Source: Takakia lepidozioides
Lineage: Eukaryota > Streptophyta > Takakiopsida > Takakiales > Takakiaceae
Direction of reading: 5' to 3'
Length of the DNA: 64,000 nt
NCBI GenBank assembly: GCA_030704615.1
Contig: CM060731.1
Span: forward strand, 80,642,756 to 80,706,755
Shown: positions 11,651 to 23,000 of the stretch, piece after piece
Numbering within the stretch: the first letter of the stretch is position 1
How the letters are laid out: the number at the start of each line of letters is the position of its first letter
Made by a program: the position numbers and the translations under genes
Notes under the pieces: generated by a model
What the model was told of the DNA's origin: nothing
Database searches by the model: none
What the model saw: only the letters and a program-made list of their open reading frames with translations

Positions 11651-13290
11651 GTTAGAGAGAGGCAGTAGAGGGGTGGAGGAGTCCATGAGCAACATTATAG
11701 GGACGCCGCACAACAGCGTAGTAAATAGCAGCTTTGGCCATGGCGGTGATCGTAGCTAAGTCACTGGCGAGGATAAGATAGCGGGAGCTCTAAAAACATT
11801 ACAAAGAGAAGAGGGTCTAGCTGGGAAGATAGCGGAACCCTAGATAGTTACTCATGACTAAGAAGTTAGTGGAGAACTCATCGGGGAGGCGGAGCTCCGC
11901 CCCCCGTCTCTCAGCCCTCCCTCAGATAAATATTTCTTATTGAACAATTTATGAAAAATACATGGATGAATTTTCAGGTTTATTATGGATGAAAGTAGAT
12001 TTCGCTATTGGCAACAAGGAGCCATATGAGTCTAGCCGCTTGTTTTATAATTGTTGGCTGGTTGGCCACAAATATGGATGATATTTAACATACACTTATG
12101 TGGCTGAACCCACGATCACTTGAAAAGGTGGCTTAGTGTCCTAACCATTGGGCAACCTGTTGGACGCTTCGGTGTAAGAGAAAAAAAATATGGTGCGGAA
12201 AATTCAAAACACTACCACAACCTCCAATATGCTCATGCATCAGGCACAAACATACTTAAATCTCAGACCACTTGGGTAATATCCCAAAAATATACAGACA
12301 AAAATCCAAAGTGAAAAGCCCAAAATGGGCCTAGTGGGCGCTTGAGGGTTAAGAAACTTTGGCTAGCTAGATAATGGTATTCTTATCCAATTCCTTCAAT
12401 TAACATCATTGAACATTTACAAAGCTCAAAAATTGAGATCTTTGTGTTTATTTCAACATACGTTTGATAATTCGTAAAAATAAACATAGAAAAGACAATG
12501 TCACATTCATTTAATAGTATCAAAGAGCCATTCTACTTTATGAGTTGAGAAATGGTTTTGTATAATTTCTTTGTAAGTCCATTGTATTGAAGGATGATGA
12601 CACAATGCTTAGTATTGTGATGCCCACATTTTACCTCTGGGACAGTCTCCTTGACAGATGAGTTATGGTGCCATCATCTGTAATGTAGAGAAGTGTTCGA
12701 AACTACTGTTATAGTCTACCATAGATGTACCGTTGAAAATACACATTTATTTAAGTGAGCCATTGATCCTTCTGGTGGCTTAGATTTTATGACCTGACCT
12801 CTCGCCTATATTGGGATGACGCGTGATTGTAACTAGGATACGACATGGTTTCAAATAGAATGTTTCTCGGGCTAGAAATTGGGGTGGTATGTCTTTGTGT
12901 TTAGATTTCGTGTACAAGGGTGTCTGGTGTATGATTTAAGAGGAACTGTGTGTGATGGAAAGACGGCTGCTCTTGGGACTCTGTGAATGACTCAATAATG
13001 TAGGGTTCCAGACAGAGTCGTCTACGATAAATCTTCTTCTCATTGCGTTGCTCGTTTTATCGTACTGCATTCTCCCTTACACGAGCTCATAAGAAAAGGA
13101 AGAAGACAAGCCACCTCCACAAAATTCCATAGGTGTTCCGTAAGAATTTCTAGAGAACAATCATGTTGAAGTATTATATTGTCGAAGATCGACTGTTCCA
13201 TTCCATTGTTGTCATTAACAACCCATTTTGACATGTAGTGGACTGGTTGCTGCAACAATATAAACATGCCCATTTGTCACCAATTTATTT
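11550..13290. other. Repeat-derived non-coding DNA
   Basis: The first 100 bp (11550-11650) match 13600-13695 (see separate repeat). The remainder is AT-rich and without a credible gene. A tRNA-like A-box stretch is readable on the minus strand around 12125-12165 (caatggttaggacactaagc), and a TTAA-adjacent gagggttaa occurs at about 12344; both are too weak to call. Confidence 0.35.
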
Positions 13291-13686
13291 ACAGTGTCGT
13301 GCGCATACGTATTGCCACAATGAAATACTATGTACAAAAATAAAATATGAACACTATGCATTTCACTCATCAAACAAAGAGTCGAGCCATGTGCACCCCA
13401 GACTGTGAGGAATCCATACGACATACCATGGCCGGACGCGGGAGGCTCAACTCAAGAAAGTCGAGCCTCACCGCGACTACGGTGAGGATAACCTCTCAGG
13501 TGGCTAAAAAAATCTTGACCCATGGTTTGAAATCTCAAGCGTCAATATATATATATATATTTCTAACCAGTTCTGTATTAGTAGTAAAGTTAACTTCACG
13601 GTTGTTGTATGCATGCATATCACAACACAACCACATCGATGTCCAAACTACACAACACATATATACACACAAACTAGTCTGCCACG

Positions 13687-14627
13687 CATTACAACAAATT
13701 CTGGCTTGTACAACTGCCACTTTTGGCCAGTCATGCATATCTGTCTGTAAAATGTCAATTGCAGTCCTCAATGTCAATGGAGTTAGCCATACGTGACTAC
13801 GTGACTCCTCGATCTGCGGTCAAACACACTTGATCGGATACATGCATTGAGATGGTTGATACGACTACGAGTCATGTCCAACACTACACTAAGATGACAT
13901 GGGCATTCCAATGTATGACTGCACGACTACACGTGTCGAATGTAAGATCGTACATATGACTAATAGTCATATATATGTCTACGACTAGATGACATGTCGT
14001 AGTAATGTATTACTACATGACTGTGACTGTGATGTCGTGTCCTATGGTATATATGACTAAGAGTCATACATATGACTATGATGAGATATGTCAAAAGCTT
14101 TATATTTCAAAGTTTGTTATAGTTATATACAATCAAACCATATACGTGGTATATATATGTGTGTTGGTTAGTGTATAGTGAGTCAGTGATGTCATGATGC
14201 GGAGGTCTTAGGTTCAAGTATGTATTGTCTAGTAATATGTGGGATGGTGTGGGGTCAACGGTCAACAGTCAACGCACATTCCAAATTTTGAATTTCAAAA
14301 TTGAACCATCAAATAATTTGAATTTAATTTTTGAGTTTCAAATTTCAAATTTTTTCAATCATATGTTTAGAGAGCCACGTCATCATCACGTCAAGCTGAC
14401 ATAGACTGTTGGAGTCATAGATTGCAGTCATGATCTATGACTATGATGAGGCATCTTAGGTGCCATGTCAACAGTCAGTACCGCGATTGACGCTTATGAC
14501 TTTATGACGCTTTATGACTGCAATGTCATAATTGGAATAAGGTTTTTTTCACTTGATAGTCATGAAGTCATAAATGGCTGATACTATTACAAAACAACAA
14601 TCATAAAAGTCGAAATTTGCTGTAGTG
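13687..14627. mobile_element. Candidate small CACTA-type element (degenerate ends)
   Basis: The right end reads, on the minus strand, CACTACAGCAAATTTCGACT and onward. The left end reads CATTACAACAAATTCTGGCT, matching with several changes. The flanking trinucleotides are ACG (left) and ACA (right), not a perfect duplication. The interior is filled with palindromic tatgact/agtcata motifs like those beside the ends of the CACTA element at 46303-49638, and has no transposase. Ends and length (941 bp) are tentative. Confidence 0.45.
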
Positions 14628-14629
14628 AC

Positions 14630-15040
14630 AATCATCCCCCTGCTAGTGGTTAGGTCTCTCTAACTCTTTATAGCTACAAAATGTAATAATAGCCACAACA
14701 TCTCTAGGTCCTCTATTACTGTCCCTATTCTACTCAAACTCGATAGATCAAGAGGCAGGGTACAAGAGTAGCTGCATCGTTAGTTGTCGTCTTGTAATCT
14801 GTAAACTTGAGCCAGTGATCTCATGTATTGCTCTCATAGTCGCTCGGTATTGTGTTTCTTATTAGCCTTCCATGGTTGTATCCATACCACTATGAATTAT
14901 GCAACGCGGACACAACCAATCCCCATCATGACCATCTCAGAAGTAGCGTTAAATATCTCATATGCCAGCCTCTTGAGCATCAATCGTACACAAGCATGGT
15001 GTTTGCCCCTCTAGTAGATTCACATAACATACACTGTTAG
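14630..15040. other. No independent feature seen
   Basis: Short ORFs only. It may be the downstream continuation of the gypsy fragment that lies on the minus strand immediately to the right, but no motif is readable. Confidence 0.3.
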
Positions 15041-16040
15041 GTTTGGGTCAATCTTGCCATCAATGTTGGGAAGATGACATGACGCGCAATTACGCACATG
15101 GTTCTTCCAAATTATGTCATCCTCGACCTTCCAAGATCATGACTCATGAGGGCAACACCTCTGGAACCCTCAGAATAATATGTCATGCAGTAACGTCCAG
15201 GGTCGGAGGAACAGTCTGCTACATATAAACATAGGCACTAGGATGAAACCTTCAGACATTGGAACGATAGCCCTATCACGTATAATGACATACCTCAACA
15301 TATCGCGGTGATGTGCAATGACAAGGTTATCAAAGCCCCGGGCATGACTTTCTTGAACAACTCTGCACGCTGACCACATGCACGTGCCCACACGTTTAGA
15401 TCCTCAAGGTTGAAAACTGTACCAATGACTTTACAAATGGCTGTAGGCAAATCAAGCTCTCGGTCAAAGAGAAGAAAATCCGGTGAGAAGGAAGCAGGTG
15501 TTGTCTACTTGCAAACCTGTACTAACCCATGGCTAACCAAGACAGTTAAAGTCCCAATCTCCCAAGTGTCCCTTCTGCAATCCATACTTGTGCAACCTCT
15601 CTAGACCGTTTGCACAACTTTCTCTGTCAAGCCATCGGCCTCGGGATGATCTCGAGAAATGGTGGGATGGTCTATTAAGGCTTTGTTACACAACGCCTGA
15701 AACTCTTCTAAGAACTCTCTCCCTTGGTCTGTAAGCACCTCAGTTGGAGCACTGAATCGGCTAAGCACAGATCTACAAATGCATACACAGCCCCATCAAT
15801 AGCCTTGTCTGGCAATAGAACCAAGTCGGTCCACTTGGTGAAGTGTTGCACCATCACCAACACGTATCTATGGCGTCGGATTGTCAATGAATGACTATGG
15901 TCCTACAAAGTCAAAGACTTCATCGGTAGCCTAATCCCACGACGGGTAAATGATGCAGCTGTTTATAATGGCGTTGAATGAAGCATACACCTGTCACACA
16001 CCATACACCTAGCTACAAATTGTTGCATCTTTGTATGCAT
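15040..16040 (-). pseudogene. Ty3/gypsy polyprotein fragment: integrase core and C-terminal region
   Basis: Read on the minus strand from about 16040 to 15040, with frameshifts, are the integrase zinc-finger end (CMVCDRC-like), VLVMVQHFTKWTDLV, the DDE core (SAPTEVLTDQGREFLEEF and SRDHPEADGLTEKVVQTV), LFDRELDLPTAI, and the C-terminal linker with RDMLRY. Order and spacing fit a gypsy integrase. It belongs to a different lineage from the fragment at 11131-11549 (SRDHPEADGLTE against HPESDGQTERA) and runs in the opposite direction. It is internally broken by stops and shifts, and no LTR was found. Confidence 0.8.
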
Positions 16041-16068
16041 ATTGCACCATTAATACTGCCCATGCAAT

Positions 16069-16310
16069 CACTACAACAAAATGCGTCGTTTATCACTGGG
16101 CATGTCATTCGAAATCCGGTGATTCACGACAAATCACCCAAAAAACTCTTGGTTGCAAATGACCATTTGTTTTAGTCATAGAGTTGTTTGGGACATCAGT
16201 GATTTATGACCGGTGACCAAAATCACACTGACGCGATACTTCTTATCAACGACTATTTTTTGTGCAGTCATTCTTACAAATTTGGCATGGCATACATCTT
16301 GGTGATTTAA
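16069..16310 (+). mobile_element. Solo CACTA-type terminus
   Basis: CACTACAACAAAATGCGTCG at 16069 resembles the CACTACAAC/AAG ends of other elements in this window and is followed by short subterminal repeats (tcac..gtgat, gaccggtgacc). I did not find the matching inverted end downstream, so this is a truncated or rearranged element. Confidence 0.4.
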
Positions 16311-16438
16311 GCTATCACTTACATATCACCAAATTCATAGGACAAAAGATCAAATTACTCTAATGAATGACTACCACCACATTTTGGGTGCTTGTTTGTG
16401 GTGTGTATGAAGTTGATGAGTGCATGCCGACAAAGATT

Positions 16439-16661
16439 TTTTTTATTTTTATTTTTATTTTTAAAAGGGAAACACCTAGGAGCGACAGCTCACAAACCAG
16501 GCCCCTTAGTAGTGAGAGGAGAAACTAACCTCTTTCATTTATGCGCCATGAGGCGGAGGAATGGGGCACCACCCAGGAACTATACCACACCCAGTAGCAG
16601 GATTTGACCCGAGGATCGTCGTACTGAGTGCACTTAACCAACTGAGCTACTGACTGTTGGT
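16439..16661 (-). mobile_element. tRNA-derived SINE with target-site duplication
   Basis: On the minus strand the head reads TAGCTCAGTTGGTTAAGTGC (a pol III A box), then a B box in TCGGGTCAAATCCTGCTAC. After a body of about 130 bp comes a tail of repeated aaaaat (tttttattttta-type on the plus strand, 16439-16470). The element is flanked by a 7-bp direct repeat AAAGATT at 16432-16438 and 16662-16668. Promoter boxes, A-rich tail and duplication together identify a SINE. A 3' fragment of the same family is at about 40860-40915. Confidence 0.85.
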
Positions 16662-16668
16662 AAAGATT

Positions 16669-17275
16669 CCAACTCTCCATGGTTGAGGGTAGAAGTTCAA
16701 CAAATTTAAATTCAAATTGCAAAAAAAAAATTCGGAAAAATCTATCTATTGCATGTGTACCGGCAAGATTTTCCGGTGTGTATGATTGGATGTTGGATGA
16801 ATATTGAAGCATTTTGGCCGTCATCTAGGAAAGTCCCCTCTATGAGATCCCTTTGAAACTAACCTCATGTTGAGGAATCGGAGCATCTTCAACTACGGTC
16901 CCATAAACATTAATGCAAATGGCTATTTCTGAGCAAGAGGCCATTAATATAAGAGAAAGTGTTCACTTTCCAATGGAAGGCGTAGGCTTGGGGATAAAGA
17001 GACACCATAATTTATGATATCCACTACACTTCGCAATGTTCTATTTTCATACATACATACAGATAAAGTTGGTGACATCATGGCTCAATCGTGAGGAATC
17101 TGTCATTTCAATAAAATCTTCCAAGGATTCATCACTTCAATATGTCACTTCAAGCGGAATCGGAATCTATAGCAATGGCGGGAAGATTTCTCGTCCTGCT
17201 TGAAAGGGAACTGTGAAAGAGCAGCTGTTTCCGTTGGGTTATGGCGGATAGGGTTATGTTTGGATACCCTGGGAG
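16669..17275. other. Intergenic region and probable YRDC promoter/5' UTR
   Basis: No gene is supported. In the frame used by the YrdC ORF the nearest upstream stop is at 17249-17251, so the ORF cannot start before that point. No clear TATA box stands out. Confidence 0.35.
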
Positions 17276-18496
17276 ATGCCCGCTTTAGTCATCAAAATCC
17301 GCACAGTTTGCAGAAGGGTAAGAGAAAGTGGGTTTGGAGCAGCAGGACAGTTTGTGGGAGAGGGCTACGTGAAGAGAAGCTCATTACTTGGGTCAAGAAT
17401 GCTTGGAACGTCCGGGCCAAATGGGGGGGGAATTCGACCAGATGAGGCCAAAGGAAGGGGCACAAGTTTTGTTGACAAGAAAGACAATGGGAGAGTGCAA
17501 GGCTATGGAGGGAGGGGAAAGACCGATTTCAGCAGTGCCCACACCGGCGTGGGCCTCAGGCCTGAATTCTCTGAAGCAGGGATCAGCTTCACTTGCTCTA
17601 GGGGAAGGCTACGTCCAGCCAATGGGGCTAATTCCAAGGAAGCATTAGATGCACCTCAAGTCTCTCAAGTAAGTGCACTCTGCTCTGATGTTGTGAGATC
17701 GAAATTGTCTGAACTGGATTTGGGCTTTGAGCGGTTGGGAACAATGCGATTGAGGGAAGGAGAGCGAGCCCTTCAATCCTCCAAAGTATCTGAGCTCTCA
17801 AGCGATGAGTCCAGATCAGAAGTCTTTTCAATTAATCTTGCGTCTTCATTAGTGAAAGCAAGGGTGATCCCAGCCACGGAATTGCATTACAAAGAAGCAG
17901 TGGCGAGTCTGCAATCATCTCAAGTGATTGCAGTTCCCACTGACACTCTCTACGGCCTGGCATGTGATGCTTGCTCGGCTGCTGGTATAAGTCGGATTTA
18001 TGAAATAAAGACCCGACGTGCTACCAGTCCATTGGCCGTATGTGTTGCGGATGTGGTGGATGTGGCAAGGTATGGGGTCACTTCACACTTGCCAGAGGGG
18101 CTTCTAGGGGCCCTTCTCCCAGGCCCAGTGACACTGCTATTACCTCGAGGGGAATCCAGCCTTTTATCCCCCTCTCTCAACCCAGGCATCCCCAGCATTG
18201 GCATTCGAATACCTGATAGTGACTTCATCCGGGGAGTTTCACGGGCCTTCGGTGGGGCTCTTGCACTTACCAGCGCAAATATTAGTAACCAGCTGAGCAC
18301 TGTAAAGGTTGAGGAGTTTGAACAGCTATGGCCCAAATGTGCCTTTGTGTTTGATGCTGGCCCATTGCAAGCTGGGCGGGTGGGGTCCACCGTTGTAGAC
18401 CTCACAGTGGAGGGGGTCTTCCAGTTTGTTCGGAAGGGGAGTGCTTTGGAGGAAACTAGAGGCAACCTATTATGTTTTGGATGGAGAGAGACATGA
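17276..18496 (+). CDS. YRDC: Threonylcarbamoyl-AMP synthase, YrdC/Sua5 family
   Basis: The 406-aa single-exon ORF encodes the enzyme that makes L-threonylcarbamoyl-AMP from threonine, bicarbonate and ATP, the first step of the tRNA t6A37 modification. The YrdC domain runs from about residue 195 to 395: IAVPTDTLYGLACDA near its start, the nucleotide-site signature KTRRATSPLAV (about residue 245), LLPGPVTLLLPR, PSIGIRIPDSDFIR, LTSANIS (about residue 331) and GSTVVDLT near the end. The first 190 residues are unlike bacterial YrdC: basic, Ser/Gly-rich and low in acidic residues at the start, which suggests an organelle targeting peptide plus a spacer. The start is the first ATG after an in-frame stop at 17249. 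It lacks the C-terminal Sua5 domain, as usual for eukaryotic YRDC. Confidence 0.9.
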   Translation: MPALVIKIRTVCRRVRESGFGAAGQFVGEGYVKRSSLLGSRMLGTSGPNGGGIRPDEAKGRGTSFVDKKDNGRVQGYGGRGKTDFSSAHTGVGLRPEFSEAGISFTCSRGRLRPANGANSKEALDAPQVSQVSALCSDVVRSKLSELDLGFERLGTMRLREGERALQSSKVSELSSDESRSEVFSINLASSLVKARVIPATELHYKEAVASLQSSQVIAVPTDTLYGLACDACSAAGISRIYEIKTRRATSPLAVCVADVVDVARYGVTSHLPEGLLGALLPGPVTLLLPRGESSLLSPSLNPGIPSIGIRIPDSDFIRGVSRAFGGALALTSANISNQLSTVKVEEFEQLWPKCAFVFDAGPLQAGRVGSTVVDLTVEGVFQFVRKGSALEETRGNLLCFGWRET

Positions 18497-20047
18497 TTGA
18501 CTGTTCTCGTTTTCAGCAAATTGTCTGTAAGTACTGACTCTTTTCATTTGAATGAATGCCAATGACGCCTTGTACAGTCTGTTTCAGCTCCAAAACATCA
18601 AAACTGGAGAGTCAGCTGTGATGTAAGTAAGGGATGTTGGGGGATGGTTAGATCCTGGTGTACTGAATGGTTGGAACTTGTCAGTGTTGGGCTTTCTTTC
18701 TCCCTGCAGGACTGGGGATCTTTCTCAGTGGAAGTTAGGTGGCTTTAGGACTGATATGAGTGGTAAGTGATCACATACAAGTCAGTATGTAGAGAGGTTG
18801 AGTGAGGTCTTGTGTTTCTTTATGTGGAAACTAGCAGCATGCAAGACCTCAAGAGTTCCAGAAGGTGGTGGTGCATTCCATTTTAGCTTCATGCAGCGAT
18901 GTAAGCTGCCTCTGCCACAGAATCAAATTGTGAACTTTCTTTTGGGCCTTGTTGGGAAGTAGTAATTTTTCTTCCAATCTGCAACTTTGCTTAGAGCACC
19001 AAAGAGGTATCTGTAGGCCGCACCCCACCCCATTGCTCACAACCTACATGACATGGAGTATTTTCTTTCTCACAGCCAGTGCTTGCAAATCTGCAGGGTC
19101 TAGAGCTGAATATCACTCTTTCAGGTCCCCTCCCTTGGAAGTAGACCCACTGCATCATCTCAACAAGCAGCTGCTTTGGAAGCTTTAATTGTACTGCAGC
19201 AATCTCAGTTGGCCTTCATTAATCTCTCTGGGGACATTCCAGCAGCCTTCATTAGTTGCCAGAACCTTCAAACTCTAGGGACGTGGGAGTTAGCCCCATC
19301 ACTTGTCACCGAGCTACATAATTTGAAGAGGTTCAGGTTATGTACAATTTTGGCCATTGTGTAAATGAATGGTAACATAAGTTCACCATGTTTACATTTT
19401 TAATTGAATACACTGTCTACATTGTGCTTGACTATGGTCTTAGTTTTAGGCATCGCAATTCCAACATTCATGTTGTGATTTGAAAGCTGAGCTTGAGTAC
19501 AATCTAATAAACCCACAAAAGAGCAATAGCTTTACACACCACAGGATCAATGCATGTGAAAAGTTTCATCATTACAGACAAGGCCCAGTATAATGCTTGC
19601 TTTTTCTACAATCTTCATCTCCATCTTCTTGGTCCCTCATCTAAAGAAGAACCGTGATAGTGAGATGGTAAGGGGGTGAAAAAGAGAAGAAAACGAAATT
19701 GGTTGTGTCCAGGGAAACCAAGGCCAGGATGGGTGAGATCTGTTGAACTACTTTGGCACATTTACAAAAGAGAATCATCGAAAGAGCACTCAAATGTGGC
19801 ATGCAAGCAACTATGTAGGTTACACACTTGTATACATAGACCCTGCAGTAGATTAACTGGAGAAGAATTGGCAACACAGGGTCTCAACAAACTTGGACGA
19901 GAGATATCTGAATGGGTCTTGGATATGATCAAGTCTGGCAGGATCCAAATACACGGAATAGTTGACACTTCCCAACACAGACCATGTTCTGGTAGATGGA
20001 CAAGCGAATATGAGGTTTGCAACCGTTTTCCCTTCTGAGAAGGACAC
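18497..20047. other. Convergent intergenic region between YRDC and LACS
   Basis: This lies between two genes that point at each other, so it should hold both 3' UTRs. The ORFs here (for example 18949-19188 and 19676-20038) have no recognisable motifs and no splice context. No transposon ends were seen. Confidence 0.4.
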
Positions 20048-23000
20048 TCATTGCTTTTTCATGCTTGCATACAGACTATCAATCTCCTTCTGCAAAACCC
20101 CAAAAAATGGCATTAAGACTCCATTAAGCTGGCTACCTTGATCTTCTAGCAATACAGACGTCCCCTTGACATGCAACAAACTTTCTTCAGATGCATGCCA
20201 TGCCATGCCATGTCGATTATCCTGATGAGTGCAGGAGGATGTCATATGCATTGCCAACTGCATTTCCTACAGTCAAGCCAGAGGACGATCATGTTGGAAC
20301 GCTAAAAAAGCTGACCTTGTAGTATTTCAATAGTTGTGGTCGCTTGAGCTTGAATGTAGGGGTCGTCAAACCACGCTCCAAATCAAAAGGCTCTGGTTCT
20401 AAGTGGACTCCCTTTATGATTTCGAACCCCTTCGCCTGTAAAAGTTTTGTGTTGGTTCCATGTTCCGACAACTTCAGGTAGATCAGAAATCACTGTATTT
20501 CAAGACTCGTATTAACAGAACCTTAAAGTAGTCAAATAAACCAGTACATAAACAGCAGGAATTGTTTGTGTCTTTGATCAACAGCCTAAAGTCCCACTCC
20601 TGTTACCTTTTTCGCTTTCCCAGTAGCAGCGAGCTCCGACAGAATGAACTCTCGAGCCTTGAGGCTCTGGCATAACTTTGCAAACTCCCCTTCCTCACCG
20701 TTGGACCTGGCCCACTCCTCTAGTGCATCTTGGTTGGGAACAGCGACTGCTACCAGTGTTGGCTCAAAGCTGTTTCCGTAGACCCAGATCTGCAAATATA
20801 AACAAGCTTCACTGTTGGTAATGGAGCTGTTTTTCGAGTTCCACATAAACAGCACAGTGTATTCCACATTACTCACAGACACCGAAGAAAAGTACTATTT
20901 GTTATATGGAACAGACAAAGTTCACAAGTATCACCAGACTGGCAAATATCGAAAAGTGTGAGCATGAGAAACTCCTGACTTGACACTAAGTAGGGGTAAG
21001 AGAGATAAATAAGGGAACCTTATAGCCAGAGAGGAAGGGAGGGAGAACTACAAAAACACTTGCGAGTGAAATAGTAACCCCATTAGTAGAAGAATATGAA
21101 ATGGTAGTGAGACATACTGCGTCCACTGCTGGGCATTGCCCATATATATTTTCAAGACTTTCGACAGCAACATATTCCCCTTGAGATAGTTTGAAAATGT
21201 TCTTTTTACGATCAATAATCTTCAAGGCACCATCTGGTTGCCACTCCCCAATGTCACCTGTCACAGAAAAGACATTCTTGAAAGTGTGAAATGAACTAAA
21301 GAAAACCTTACAGGAATCACAACGGCAAGTCGATGTCACGATAAATTGAGCTGCACAAAACATACTATCCTCAAAATTTGGTAGTGAAGAAAATAAATGC
21401 CTATCCATCTGAAAGTAGCTTAAACAAATCCAACATCTTTGGACAACAGAGCAAAATGTTTGTATTCAATCTAAAGGGAGTCACACATGCTTACCAGTGT
21501 GAAACCAACCGTCAACAAGCACCTCTTTTGTGAGTTCTTCACGTTTATAATATCCACAAAAGACTGTTTTCCCTCTGATGCAGACCTCTCCGCGTGGAGT
21601 CTCCCCAAAGGCATCATAGCCCAATTCCGGAACTGATTCCAACCGCGCATCTATATTGGGCACCGGAGGCCCCACAGTCCCGTTCATAGAGATTACATCT
21701 GGCACCTGAATGAAGCTTGCAGCACAAGTCTCTGTCAACCCTGAAAAACCCAGGGTGGTGCTTTCAATCATAGTTGGTACAAAGGTCTCACATCTTTCCA
21801 AATTTCAGAAAGTCAAAACAGGGTGCCATCAAATGAGAGGGGGGAAGACATAGACAGGAGAGGAACCAATCAATACCATAGCCCTGCACGACAGGGGCAC
21901 ACATGACAACCCGTAAAAACTCCTCAACATGGGAAGCAAGGGGTGCTGCTCCAGATAACACAAGTCGGACATGCCCACCAAGGCCCATCTTCACCTAGAG
22001 ACAAACCAAACACCCATTCCCGTGAGGGAGCTCAGCTTTCACCTATTGCTAGAGTAGGCCTGCTGTGCAGGTGAGTTGATTGCAAGAAGACTAATCTCTC
22101 ACACAAGCAGTTCCATTACTGGACACCAGCAACAGGGCATTTGAACTAACCTTGTTGAAAACAAGCCTGTCAAACAGCGGAGATGCCTTCTCTTGCTTAA
22201 AGCCCTTCTTTATCCACTTCAGTTTGCTGAAGAATATTCAACCAATCAATTATCAGGCTTCAAGCATCATAGCAAGCTTTCATGGAATAAACGAGAAATT
22301 TTCAGAATAGATGTCGACTATGTAAGGGTTACCAGATGAAAGGGGAAGGAGACACCCTGTATACATGTAAACCCTAAACATGTAGTCATGGACTTGTATC
22401 AGGAAATGGAAGATTTGAGCTTAGTCTGGACCAACAAATTCAGAATAGCATCACAAGTACAGGTACAGTTCGGCAGTTTCAGTACGAAATGCAGTACAGA
22501 TAGCTAAGGCCAGAAATACACAAATTGACAGCACAACAGGCAATGTTTGATCAAACTGGAAAGATATTACTCTTAATAAACTGGATCTAGAAAATGTTGG
22601 TTGAAAATTATTTGTTCCTCCCTCCCCTGGGATCCTGAAAAGAAGCTGACTGAACTTGTGAGGATTGGGAACTCACTTGGCAAAACCAAAATTAAACAAC
22701 CAGCCCCTGAGCCCACCTGCTGCAGTTATCCTTTGGTTGATTCCTGAAAGAACAACCAAAAGTCAAGTTCATGTCTCACTGTAAACTTTCTTCACCTAAT
22801 GAGTAGCTAACCTGTGTAAAGGCGGTCAAACACACGCGGAACTCCAGCAAACAGTGTAGGCTTCAACTCTGCAATGTCTTCTGGGACCTTCTTAATGTCC
22901 TGCAGTGCACATACAACAGCATCACTGTAAAGCCTCATTCTTGCAGAGTCTCTGTTGCTGTTGTCTCATAAGCCTTCCTTTCTTAGTTGCTTTTGGGCTG

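Noticed and set aside
16525-16824. 99-codon minus-strand ORF
   Set aside because: It runs through the SINE head and flanking DNA with no protein motif.
18949-19188. Candidate small gene between YRDC and LACS
   Set aside because: No motif, no splice sites, and it sits in a region expected to be two converging 3' UTRs.
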